From Paragorgia papillata (lineage: Eukaryota; Cnidaria; Anthozoa; Scleralcyonacea; Coralliidae): a stretch of DNA of 64,000 nt. Positions 44,206 through 56,100 of this stretch are shown here, piece by piece. The DNA lies in NCBI GenBank assembly GCA_035771165.1, contig JAWNZC010000117.1, positions 639,501-703,500 of the forward strand, in the 5' to 3' direction. The notes below the pieces were generated by a model. The model did no database searches. It saw only the letters and a program-made list of their open reading frames with translations, and had not been told where the DNA came from. Numbering within the stretch: position 1 is the first letter of the stretch; the number at the start of each line of letters is the position of its first letter. The translations under genes were made by a program, and so were the position numbers.

Positions 44206-44295
44206 TACCCGTCCCAGTCCTCGACGTGATTTCAAGCGCTCCAAATTTAGTGAAATTTGGAGCGCTTGAAATCACGTCGAGGACTGGGACGGGTA
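44206..44295. mobile_element. 86-bp perfect palindrome between TA dinucleotides
   Basis: Arms 44206-44248 and 44253-44295 are exact reverse complements (43 bp) with a 4-nt loop, AGTG. The outer TA on each side may be the target duplication, leaving CCCGTCCCAGTCCTCGACGT as the terminal repeat. No ORF. Confidence 0.85.
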
Positions 44296-44979
44296 AGTCA
44301 AGCCAGGGGGGAGAGAAGACGACGGCATATTAGTGTAAATTTCAACATTCACGAACAGATTCATAAAAAATAAAGATTCGATGTAGCACCCCCCCCCCCG
44401 CATCAATGTTGACTACGTGTGGCAAGCATGTAGTGAATAAATGAAATTTTGAGTCAACATGAGGAGGAGGCCGGGGGGTTAATTTGAGGTTCGTCGTCAT
44501 CTAAAATTTCTAGTGTTCAGTGAGTTGCTTTAGAAGAAGCGTATCAACCCATTTTGCTCCCGATTGTAGATGCAACTGCGAGCCTATTTTTGTGATGACT
44601 GTAAAAGGGCCTTTGATTAGTCGTTGCGGTTCAAGGTTAATGTATACGAGGCTTCAGTATATCAGTACACGAGTTCACAGATACTTTTTTGGCATTTCAC
44701 GAATCACAAAAAGTAAAATAGCATCTTCACGACTTTTTCAACAGTTCAATCACGGTTCACGGGACAATAATATATTGCTCTAAATCACGATTCACCATGC
44801 TCAAAAATAGCCAATCACGGGTTTACGAAAATACCCTTGCCCCTCCTCTCAGTAGGTCAGTTCATGAAACTGAAAAAGTGTACCTTAAGGCTGATTTTCA
44901 CGGCTGAGTGCCATGCGTGGCTGAGTGCCATGCGTGCTGAAACCTGATTAGCATATAGTATGCACGATGTACTTCAGTA

Positions 44980-45361
44980 TAGACCACTTTCATAATAGCG
45001 ACTAATTTGAATATTCTTTTATGTGCATCTGGCCAAACGCTTTCAACATTTCATTCAACATCGTTCAACATTGTTGAATTCAACCGTGATTCAATATGTT
45101 GAAAGCGTTTGGCCACCCTGTTGAATGATGTTGAACGTTGTTTTGAACATGTTCAAATTTTCGTTCAACATGCGTTCAACAATGTTGAACGATGTTGCAT
45201 GAAATGTTGAAAGCGTTTGGCCAGGCCTTAATAAGCCTTTCTGGCCTCGTTTGTGAGTCTGCAATTCAAAAGAATCTTTGCTTCAAACGAGGCCAGAAAG
45301 GCTCATTAGGATGCACATAAAAGAATATTTAAACTGGTGGCCATTATGAAAGTGGTCTATA
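44980..45361. mobile_element. Foldback element, left arm split by a second MITE
   Basis: TAGACCACTTTCATAATAGC / ATTATGAAAGTGGTCTA at the ends. Inner arms GAATATTCTTTTATGTGCAT / ATGCACATAAAAGAATATTT, then AGCCTTTCTGGCCTCGTTTG and its inverse around a loop at 45262-45282. The left arm is interrupted at about 45030-45226. Confidence 0.75.
45030..45226. mobile_element. Word-repeat MITE (TTCAACATTGTTGAA)
   Basis: CTGGCCAAACGCTTTCAACA / TGTTGAAAGCGTTTGGCCAG ends. Interior of TTCAACAT and ATGTTGAA words in both orientations. It is inserted in the arm of the 44980-45361 element. Confidence 0.75.
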
Positions 45362-45473
45362 TCAATAGGTCAGTGCTGATTTTCACTGCTGAGTGTTCTA
45401 CATGCGTGTTTAAAAAACGTGATTTACATATATACGCACGAAATCTACGTACACTACTTATACACTGTAGTTT

Positions 45474-46280
45474 AATAGATTTTGCTTTTTGTTAAGGAAA
45501 GTAGTATGTGAAACAGCGTGTTACGTGCGAAAAACTTGAAACCTGATTAACATTTACGCACGAAATATACGTACACTCTTATACACTTTAGTTTCCTTGC
45601 AATATTGACAGCAACATTGCAATGTTGATTGCAATCGGTTTCAGGCGACTTCTTCGCAAGTTGCTAAAAATTCGCATTTTAAATATCGAACTTCACATAA
45701 TATGAAGTTTACGTCGAATTAGTTATTCTGACTTTCAATAGAACTTCATATTATGTGAAGTTCGATATTTAAAATGCGAATTTTTAGCAACTTAACCGTG
45801 TACCGATTGCAATCAACAGTACCGGATTTAGGACAGGGCGGACTGGGCAGTTGCCCAGGGGCCCCAACAAAAATGTCTTGAAATTTGAAAAAATAGGTGT
45901 TGAAATGAAAAAAATCTTGAGAGCCCAAAATATGAGTCAAAAACAAAACAAAAGATATATGGATGATATATAGGGTCATTTCTAAAAGTGTATACTATGA
46001 CGATTATGACAGATTGATGGATGGAGTTGACAAGTAGTTATTCTGACTTTCAATAGAACTTCATATTATGTGAAGTTCGATATTTAAAATGCGAATTTTT
46101 AGCAACTTAACCGTGTACCGATTGCGATCAACATTGCAATGTTCGGCTCTCAATATTGCAATGTTGCGCGGTAACGAACATCCGGTTTGACAGTAATAGA
46201 TTTTGCTTTTTGTTAAGGAAAGTAGTATGTGAAACAGCATGTTACGTGCGAAAAACTTGAAACCTGGTGTTAATCAGGTT
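45474..46280 (+). repeat. Local direct duplication around a foldback and a hAT-like end
   Basis: TAATAGATTTTGCTTTTTGT through AAAAACTTGAAACCTG (45474-45550) recurs at 46193-46268. AGTTATTCTGACTTTCAATA through ACCGTGTACCGATTGC (45721-45810) recurs at 46037-46120. The 45658-45710 segment is an inverted copy of 45741-45795. Between the copies sits a hAT-like left end (CAGTACCGGATTTAGG, 45818). Confidence 0.6.
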
Positions 46281-46474
46281 AACGCATGAAATATACGTAG
46301 TATAATACTATTTATATACATTTTAAGTTTAATGAATAAAGTTTGTTTGCTAAAAAAAGTAGTATGTAAAACAACGTTACCTGCGAAAAAGTTGACACTT
46401 GATGTGGTTTTAATGATTTCTCTGACAACGTCACCTGTAATATTGTTTCTATATGCTACAATGATAATCAATTA

Positions 46475-46857
46475 CAGGGACGTAACCAGAATTTTGAAAG
46501 GGGAGGAGCGAAACTTCTTGGGGGGTCCGGGGGCATGACCCCCGGAAAATTTTGAAATCTAGAGTCTCTAAAATGGCATTTTCTGCATTTTGGGAGAAGA
46601 TTTTACACAGTTCTGAAAATTTGAAAAGTCATAAAATACTAAAAAAAAACAGCCGTTGAGTTAAGTTACATGCGTGCGATACATACGGAGACTGGATTAG
46701 GAGCCAAGGAAAGTACCATTTCACTAGCGTCAGAAGAGCGACTGAGATCCAGTCAATAACCGCTGGGTAAATCAGCTGTGCATCTGAGTAACAAAATTTC
46801 ATCATGCAAAGGGGGGGAGCGACCGCTCCCACGGCTGCCCCTCTGGCTACGTCGCTG
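46475..46857. mobile_element. hAT-like element with near-perfect 8-bp target duplication
   Basis: Ends CAGGGACGTAACCAGA / TCTGGCTACGTCGCTG. Flanks ATCAATTA and ATCAGTTA. 383 bp, with GGGGGTCCGGGGGC and CCCCGG words. No transposase. Confidence 0.75.
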
Positions 46858-47379
46858 ATCAGTTATAAGTGGAGAGTGATCGGATGATATTAGTATTGTA
46901 AACTGATTGAGCCGCGGTCGACTCAGTAGAGTTTTCTACTTGTTCGGTATGGGTCGTTACTCGGCGTAGCAATTCAAAATTCAACTGATAGTTGCTTGAT
47001 TTCTCAGTACGTGACATATAGCATATCATATAGCATCATACGGCATAAATGGAATAGGTCATTAATCATTATAAACGCTTCCATGTCTTCACAGAAATAA
47101 TTGTGAACACTTTAAAAAAGGCCCAACACATTTTGTTGACAGTTTCACATTATTGCGGTTTTAAAAATGAAAACAAGAAAAGTAAAATTGAAATGTGCAG
47201 ACAATATAAATAATTATATATATAAATATTTATATACATCAACAAATGCTTTGATTGCATGATTGCAATCTGATCGATTCCTCGTTTATAGTTTTCTAGT
47301 GCGATTTTCTGTTGGTTTTTCTCTCTGGTTTTGCCGAATTGGGCGTAGATTTATTGAGAACCAAGTTGTAGTCTTCAAT

Positions 47380-47665
47380 GCCAATGGGGGCAGAGGAAGA
47401 AATTTGGCGCCTGTGCGTTTAATATGCGTGGTTGAAAAGTTTAAAGAGTTGTCAAGGATGTTGACGAGGAAGGAAGTATTTATGTGTGGGACCGAGTGCG
47501 ATGGTGTGTGGAAATGACACATATAGGCATGATGAGTAAGGAGTGCGGGGCTGAGAGAAATTAGAATGGGGATTGAGTTGGTGTTTGATAATGGTTGTGA
47601 ATATAGTGAACCGGTTGAGGTGGTTGGGACATGCCTTACGCCTTGTGGAAAGAGGACGGGGACTG
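47380..47665 (+). pseudogene. LINE 3' fragment, copy 2 (degraded)
   Basis: KFKELSRMLTRKEVFMC, then after several breaks RMGIELVFDN and a WLRWLGHALWKED-like stretch, matching 11969-12478. Many stops and frameshifts; much older than copy 1. Confidence 0.55.
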
Positions 47666-50162
47666 TTGTATACTGTTGTTTGATAAGTCTTAAATTTTGC
47701 AAAATATATTATTTTTGACAAGACGTTTCTGAGTATTTTAGTGATTTTTTTAGGCTTTAACCGTCTAATCAATGGTATAATAATCAGCTGTTTTTAACCA
47801 ACTAATTTCGCAACCAACACACTTTTCTTTAAATTGTTATCAAATGAGTGTAAATGTATTATTCTTAACATAGGACAAATAGGTAGTTTTGTTGTTTTAA
47901 TGTAGTTTGCCCAGTTGTGAGTTATGAATGATTACGAAACGCCACTAGCGTCGACTGCATCGTGACTTTCAGGTTTTGGCGAAAAAACAGAAAATGTTCC
48001 ACAATTAAATTAAATTTGAAGACAAGATTTCTCCGACGTAAGTTGAATACTTCGGTGAAATTTAATTGTGTTCTTCAGTTCGATAAGTTCGGTTATAGTT
48101 TGAATCTACTTTTCAAGATATCTTCAACAGGGAGAAAAACGAAGCCAACTCAAATGCATCGGTGGGCGATCTATTCACTTTTTTGGTTATTTTTTGAAAA
48201 ATGAACTCAAGTTGCTGTGTAATTTATTTTTCTGAAGAACATCAACAGAAAAGCTATGTACAGGCTGCAATGTGTATATAGTTACTTCCCAGTTATTTCA
48301 TATGCATAAGGCTTGGAACACGCGCATATGATCTGCATGAATTAATTAATTTCAAATTTCATCACCGCATAGTTTATATGTTCCACATGTCAACCTAAGG
48401 TCGTTCTTAAACTCACTATATAATAAAGATCGTTGTGCGTGTGTTAATATAGCAAGCAGTCAGATCTGCACTTCCAACTCTCGTATGCCATAATGATGAA
48501 GTGTTTGTACGTAATTTTCAACAGAAATTTATCAGTTATCAGGCTGGCTATAAATCCTAATACATTATTAACAATAGCTAGCCTCAGTGGCCTTTGCATC
48601 CCGTCAAACTCGGATAGTAAACACATCGAGGTAGTCATAACGATTTAACAGTTTTTTTAAAACAAGGCAATTGTCGAAGATGTGAAATAAGCCGCCGTGT
48701 ACATCCAAGCGGACTCTGACTTTGACATGCATATCGCAACGCGCCAAGACGTTGGATTTTTGAGCGTTTATTTTCGCAGATTTCGTGCATCAATGCGATA
48801 TGTGCTATCACATTATAATAATCCTATCGCAATCTTATTGCGTGACAAGAGTACAAATATTTGATAAGACGCCGTTGGATCTTGCTTTGGAACAGCCAAA
48901 ACATTGTACAACTGCACCGCCTTTTTGACAGACAGATGGCAAAGTCATTCTGGTTTTGATTTGGTGCTGGCTTCTAGATTTGCGTTTTCGAATGGAATCC
49001 CAGCGTGTCCGCTGGCAATTTCTTCCTCCCATCCCGGCTTCTTAAGTAATGCTCAATTCGTGTTTCGGTCATCATTGCTGGACTTGTGCAGCTAGCTGAC
49101 AGAAGATGTAATTTCCCGAGTCGGTTGTAGCTAGCGGGAAAAGCAAAACGATATGGCACCCCTGTTGCGGCCAATCAATAAGGCAATCAAGCAAATACGA
49201 ACACCCGTAGACCACAAACACTTTTTGGGCCTTAAAATATTAAATGATTGTCGTTATCGTTGACCTGAATTATTTAAACGTTTGTTACAGAACTCAGAAG
49301 TCAGAGCCGGCCATATATATTCCAGTGCTTTGCAGTGAACTGAGTATGAAACACGTATACGTGTCACCAGGATACGGCCAGTGCCGAAGAAGGTTCTAGC
49401 AAAGTTGGGCCTCTTGCAGGGGTGATAAGGGGTCAAACAAAACAACAAAGAAAAGCAAGCATTTCATTTTCGGCTATGTTGTTTCCCTGCGATATTGAAT
49501 GCAAATCTGTTTGATTTTGGGCAAAGTCGGTGCACTAATCTTGAAAACCAGAAAGCTTTAGCGCCACTTGCTCTGTCGCTTTCCACCCGGTCAACGCGAG
49601 TGCGTTGACATCGATAGGGAACGAATTGATCTAATCTGTTAACAACAACAACAACAAGAAAATATTCACGTTGGGACGTTTTGAACTCGTGAGTCGTGAT
49701 AGGCTGGTTTGTGTTTGTAAAATTTCACCCTTGTAATAGCAACATTGCGTATTCACGCATGCGTAAAGTGTGTGGGCAAACCGCATAAATTGCTTGAGGT
49801 TTAAATCGTGTATTTACATTCGTGGAGAGCGCTTATGTTGGTTCACTTGAACTTCGACCAGCTGCCAAAGGAAGTGTATTGAACGATGGAAAGCTAGTCA
49901 AAAGCTGTCTCGGCGTTGGAGGCTAGTTTCTTTTCCTTCTTTCGATTGTTCTTTCGATTGTTCTCGTTCACAGGTAAATTGCTTTTGAGTGTGCAGCTGT
50001 CAGTCGACAAGAACCGAGAGAAAAGTCGGAGTATTCGGGCGGCTGACAACAACGTATAATATAATTGCAGCTGTTAATTCTGTCAGCTCGATAAATTCTC
50101 GTCTAGCGTTTCACGAACGACAACAGGGATGATTCTCGAGGTGTAAGTAACGTTATACCGCC

Positions 50163-53100
50163 ATGGCTGTACGTTTGTTGTTGTTGGTCTTCGTGTCGTT
50201 TGTATGTATAGGACAGAGACTGGCATTCGCTTTGAATGACACTGATTCTAACGAGAAGTGTAAACTGAACACGAAGTGTGTCAATGGAATTGTGCTGCCT
50301 ACGTGGGGAGACCCCGATGAAGATATATCAACCGGTATTAGAGTGGCCAGGGCTTTTGTTTATCTCGTACTTCTGATGTACTTCTTCCTTGGAGTGTCAA
50401 TAATCGCCGACCGATTTATGTCGGCCATTGAGATAATCACATCAAAAGAAAAAGACATCACGGTTACTGACAAAAAGACGGGCAAATTGAGAGTTGTGAC
50501 GGTGAAAATATGGAACGAGACCGTATCGAACTTAACTCTCATGGCTCTGGGCTCGTCTGCTCCGGAAATATTACTGACAGTTATCGAGGTGTGCGGCAAG
50601 AACTTTGAGGCCGGGGAACTCGGCCCATCGACAATCGTCGGCTCGGCGGCCTTTAACTTATTTGTTATCATTGCGATTTGCGTATATTCCATTCCCTGCG
50701 ATGACCATCGACAAATTAAGCATATCCAAGTGTTTGCCGTCACTGCTACGTGTTCGTTGTTCGCTTATATTTGGCTATACATCATCGTGGCTGTTAGCTC
50801 GAAGAATATCATTACGGTTTGGGAAGGTTTGCTAACGTTCGCCTTTTTCCCAATTCTAGTGTTGGTGGCATGGGGGGCCGATCGAAAGTTCAATTTCTAC
50901 CGTTATCTACGGAAACGAGTTCGCAGGCAGAAAAGACAGGGTGTTGTTGTCGTGCAGACCGGCGATTACGACGTCGTTGCCGTGAAGACGAAAGGTGGCT
51001 ATGGCCGGAACGCAGAGCTTGATGGCAAGCCCTACGCTTACGATATGGAGAACGGAGAGATTAACGGCGAAATAGACGAGGAGTCGGAACTGCTTAGCCA
51101 CGACCTGACGGAGGAGCGCCGCCTGAAGGCCATCCAAGTCATCCGAGATATCAGGCAGAAGAACCCGAACGCCGACAAGGAGACCATCGACCGAATTTTG
51201 GAGCAAGAGAACCTCAAGGCACAGCCGAAAAGCAGGGCGTTTTATCGCATCGAGGCAACGCGAAAGATGGTCGGGAGCGGCAGTGTTCTAAAATCGAAGC
51301 ACGACAAACTCGAACAGGCCGCGGCCCACTCGATAGCGGACGTCGATGTGGAAGTGAACGAGTTGGAAGAGCTGGAACGACAACACATCACTCGCGTACA
51401 ATTCGACCCACCTCACTACACGTGCATCGAAAGTTGCGGGAGTACCCTCATAACAGTTTTACGACTGGGTGGGGACGATGCCAACACGGTCTACGTCGAT
51501 TTCAAGACGGAAGACGGGACGGCGAAATCTGGCGAAGACTACGAGAAAACCGAAGGCACGCTGTGCTTCAAGCCGGGCGAATCCGTGAAAACGATATCAG
51601 TTACAGTTATAGACGATGACATTTTCGAAGAAGACGAACACTTCGGCGTTCGCTTGTATAATCTGCGAATGGCTGGGCCGGATGGCAAGACTGAAAACTA
51701 CAATGGACCTGCGGGAGTTCTAGGGAAAGACTCCGTGGCCGAAATCGTGATTTTAGACGACGACTACCCCGGTGTTTTTACATTTGAAGAAGAGTCGAAG
51801 ATCGTACCAGAGGCAGACCGTATTGTTCTCCTAAATGTTGCTCGTCAGCAAGGAGCTAGGGGCATCGTCCGAGTGCCATATCACACTATGGAAGGAACGG
51901 CCAAAGGTGGCGGAGAGGCTTTTGAAGATGCTGTTGGGGAGTTAGAATTTGCCAACGAAGAGTACAGGTCAGTGGGTCTAAATTTAATACTATTATTCTA
52001 TATTATAACTTTTATACCAAAGACTTGTACATGTTCAGAGTTTGTACATTACAAATATAAACGCGACATCCAAGCGATGCCACAGGGACAAATTTTGTGG
52101 TATTAATTAAAGCGCGTGCGATAAAGATTAATATTTATCGCATATCGAAATTACCCTTTTGATGAACGAATTTACGAGTTAAATAATGACGTGGTCCCTT
52201 TTATCGCCCGTCTTTGTCTCAAAACGGAGCGAAAACCGGGAAAATAGTATTTTGCTGTGATTGTTTTCGCCCTTTTTAGACGAGTGGGAGAAAAAAACAA
52301 ATGAGTATGCGGCATTTCCCCAAAATTTGCGTTGCCAGGAATTCTGCAGATGGTTGGAGAACGCGTTGTGTTGTTTTTTTCAAAAAGTCATTAGTGCGTT
52401 TCATGACGAAATCGATTTTCTCATCGAATATCGAACTCGGAGTTTTAAGGAAATTTAATTTTAATTATTCATACCCAGCGTATTTTTTTTCTTTCCCAAA
52501 CACCCGTTTTCAAGCCAATTTCGTTTGTGGGTGTTTTTTTTTTGGCCTGACGGAGTCGTTCAATTCCAGCTTTATTTTCAAGTACACCCACATTTCTTTG
52601 TGCTTCTAATTTGTGCTTCAGTGCTTTTCATAAACCACAGACGCGCAACCACAACTAATCCGCGAGAATGGAAAGCAAATAGACTGGAATTAATGACGGA
52701 AAATTTGAAAGAAAGAAAGCAGACGACCGTCTAACCAACCAAACAGCCCATGCTATCACTGTCGAAAAATAGACACTTTAATAACAAAGGCCAGGGCTTG
52801 TATCTCCTTGTAAAACCATGACCACACTTGCAGAGAGGTATTACATGTAACAAAGTTTATTTGTCTCATTTACAATTATGAATATTTAGTTTGGGCTAAC
52901 TTTGTCAAGACAAATATATAATATACAAAGGTCGGCGTTTGTATATTAAATAAGCTTACAAGAACACTCTTGTATAAGAGAGGTATAGTTTTTAATCAGA
53001 TCAAGGACACCTCTTTCTCTTTTTGGCTGTCCTCATATTAAAGGTACCTGTGTTTTTTTAATGACAATGATTACATTTATGTATGTACATATGTACCTGT

Positions 53101-56100
53101 GTAGGCTATTTTAAATGAGCCTGAGAGCTACCGATAATTAAAAAATCATATTATAGTTGTCATATGTGGCTTTCCCTGTGAGGTTTGATCTAACAAAGGT
53201 TTTTTTATAATTGATTTGAAAATTTAAGTTCTTCAGGGTTTTTTTTTCCCAGATTTAGTTCTTAAGTTTCATTTTTGAGAAAGGCTTGTTCCAAAAATTC
53301 TTAAATTCTTTTTAACCTATAATGGTATAATCTGTTAGTTTCTGGAGGTATTATCCGTGAAAAAAAAGGGTTAATTCCTGAATGTGCTTGCCTGACACGT
53401 TCAGCTAGGCAAAACAAAGAAAAGTGTGGGAGAAAAAACTATTTTTGAATATAATTGCATTTTTTTGTTCTATAGCAGTTAAAATTCAATAATTATTTTT
53501 TTATACATTTTCAACTAAAAAATAATGTATGATAAAATAATTATTGAATTCAACTTGTTTGATATGAAGTATTATCAAGACCCCAGTCTCAATTTAATTC
53601 GCCTTTAGCAGATAATACAGACCTTGACCTTGATAGTTCTTGATATCAGTGGAAAACCTCATTCAATAATTGTTTATAAATTATTTTACTCTGTTTAATT
53701 TTATTTGTCAAAAAGAAAACTTTCAATGGGTTAAGTGTATGCCAAACTAGTACTCGAACACATGTTTCAAAGTCCAAAATTAAATTCCAAACAAAACTCT
53801 ATCAATACTACAGATCGATATTGAGTCATATATATATATCATATTTTATGTCATAGATACTGGCTAGTAATATCTGCCAGTCTGTAGGTCAAATTTAATT
53901 TCTAAAATCTGACTTTACCAGGATTTTTTTTAAACATCTATGGCAGTGTTCTGCTTTCCTTAGATTCAAATTGGTTGAATTGTTGTCAATATTTGTTACA
54001 GTCGTTTGCACCTAAGCAGAAACACCGCCCTAGAAGTTTCCCTTAGAAACATATTAACTTCCCTTCGATAGGTACATGCTTGTGCCCTACTGCCCTCAGC
54101 CAATCATGTCTTGCCAATCCCATGGTGTCAATTTCAAAAATGTTAACTTTTGAATATGTTTTAATGGGTGGTATTTCCATGCACTTTAAGCTTGTGCAAA
54201 TATCAAATGTGAGAGTGATGATTAAACACCTGTACTCTGAAACTAAACAAGGTTGGCTAATGAGTTTACATGCAAATTCAAAGTAAATATTGGTGTTGAA
54301 GCAAGTGTGGGCTGAAATGGTCCTAATAAGGATTCTAGTCTGATCTCCAAGATGATTTTCAAATATGAACATAACAGAGGCATTTAATACAGAATATCAT
54401 ATAAGATGTGGCATTCACAGGACGTACATGTCTCATAAGATGTGAAACACTTGTATAAAAAGTATCAAAACTTGTGTTTGCATCTTACACAAGCTGTAGC
54501 ATGTTCAACATGTCATATGGTCAGTTTGCATCTTATGTAAATTGTGTCTTGTTTGTGTCACATCTGTTGACTGTTATATAAACAGCCTCGACGAATTACA
54601 AAGAAAAAAACTCAACAATTCTTAGCTTTTTCACTTGGATACACTAATGGTCATCGACACCTAAGCATGTAGATATCACATCAAAACATGTTCCAAATAA
54701 TGTGGGTCAGAATTGTGAACAATATGTCTGCATTTAAAATGTGTTTAGATAAATATCTACTATGCATTACTTTTTTTAAATGAGTTTGACACTCATTACT
54801 GTAGCCATACAATCATCCACTTTCTTTCTCTAATTGATATTATGTGGTAATTATTTATGTGACAGTTAGCCTTCCTTTTATAATGCTTAGTTTTTACCTT
54901 GGAAGGACAACAAACACAAATGTAATTAAAAAACAATAGAGTGATTAAAAACAAACCATTTCTTAATCATGATTATATAGATTATTAAATATTAAGAGTA
55001 TGAATATATTATTAGAGGCACAGCCAGAGGGCAGGGAGGGGACACAAGGGGCAGAGAGGGGACACAAGGGGCATGTAGCTTCCCCTATTAGCATTGATGA
55101 AACCATACTTATTAAACTCCTTTTAGAATGTACATTATACTTGTAATTTGTTTGAATATGTTATATGTATATGAAAACAATGCTGAATATCATATATCCT
55201 TTCTAATAATTTTATGTTGTCAGTTTTAAAAAGGTGATTGTCTTAGAGAAGAGCCTGTACTACCAGAGGGATGTATTCATATTAGTGAGGTGTCAATCTT
55301 AGAGAGGTGTCTCCCTGGTCTATTTTAGAGAGGTGTCCATCTTAGAGAGGTGTCCATCTTAGAGAGGTGTCTATCTTAGAGAGGTGTCCATCTTAGAGAA
55401 GTGTCTATCTTAGAGAGGTGTCCATCTTAGAGAGGGGTCCATCTTAGAGAGGTGTCTGTCTTAGAGAGGTGTCTATCTTAGAGAGGTGTCTATCTTAGAG
55501 AGGTGTCCATCTTAGAGAGGTGTCCATCTTAGAGAGGTGTCTATCTTAGAGACGTGTCTATCTTAGAGAGGTGTTCATCTTAGAGAGGTGTTTATCTTAG
55601 AGAGGTGTCTATCTTAGAGAGGTGTCTATCTTAGAGAGGTGTCTATCTTAGAGAGGTGTCTATCTTAGAGAGGTGTCTATCTTAGAGAGGTGTCTGTCTT
55701 AGAGAGGTGTCTATCTTAGAGAGGTGTCTATCTTAGAGAGGTGTCCATCTTAGAGTGGTGTCTATCTTAGAGAGGTGTCTATCTTAGAGAGGTGTCTGTC
55801 TTAGAGAGGTGTCTATCTTAGAGAGGTGTCCATCTTAGAGAGGTGTCTATCTTAGAGAGGTGTCCATCTTAGAGAGGTGTCTATCTTAGAGAGGTGTCTA
55901 TCTTAGAGAGGTGTCTATCTTAGAGAGGTGTCTATCTTAGAGAGGTGTCTGTCTTAGAGAGGTGTCTATCTTAGAGAGGTGTCTGTCTTAGAGAGGTGTT
56001 CATCTTAGAGAGGTGTCTATCTTAGAGAGATGTTCATCTTAGAGAGGTGTCTGTCTTAGAGAGGTGTCTATCTTAGAGAGGTGTCTGTCTTAGAGAGGTG

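Larger units (their letters stand above)
30391..50162 (+). other. 20-kb gene-poor interval between golgin-84 and the exchanger
   Basis: No coding exon I can support apart from retrotransposon remnants. The identified repeats are listed separately. Stretches with nothing recognised: 30900-31620, 34720-35390, 38260-39260, 42300-43130, 43700-44190, 46870-47370, 47670-50160. The last of these must include the promoter and any 5' UTR of the exchanger gene; 48900-49150 and 49550-50160 are more CpG-rich. Confidence 0.5.

Noticed and set aside
48835..49174. Frames of 60-66 aa on both strands in a CpG-richer stretch
   Set aside because: No recognisable domain, no splice partner and no ATG-led frame of note; may be promoter DNA.
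51968..52106. Extension of the exchanger protein beyond residue 602
   Set aside because: It runs through a GT donor and the sequence leaves the CBD2 fold; exon 2 at 61930 restores the domain in phase.
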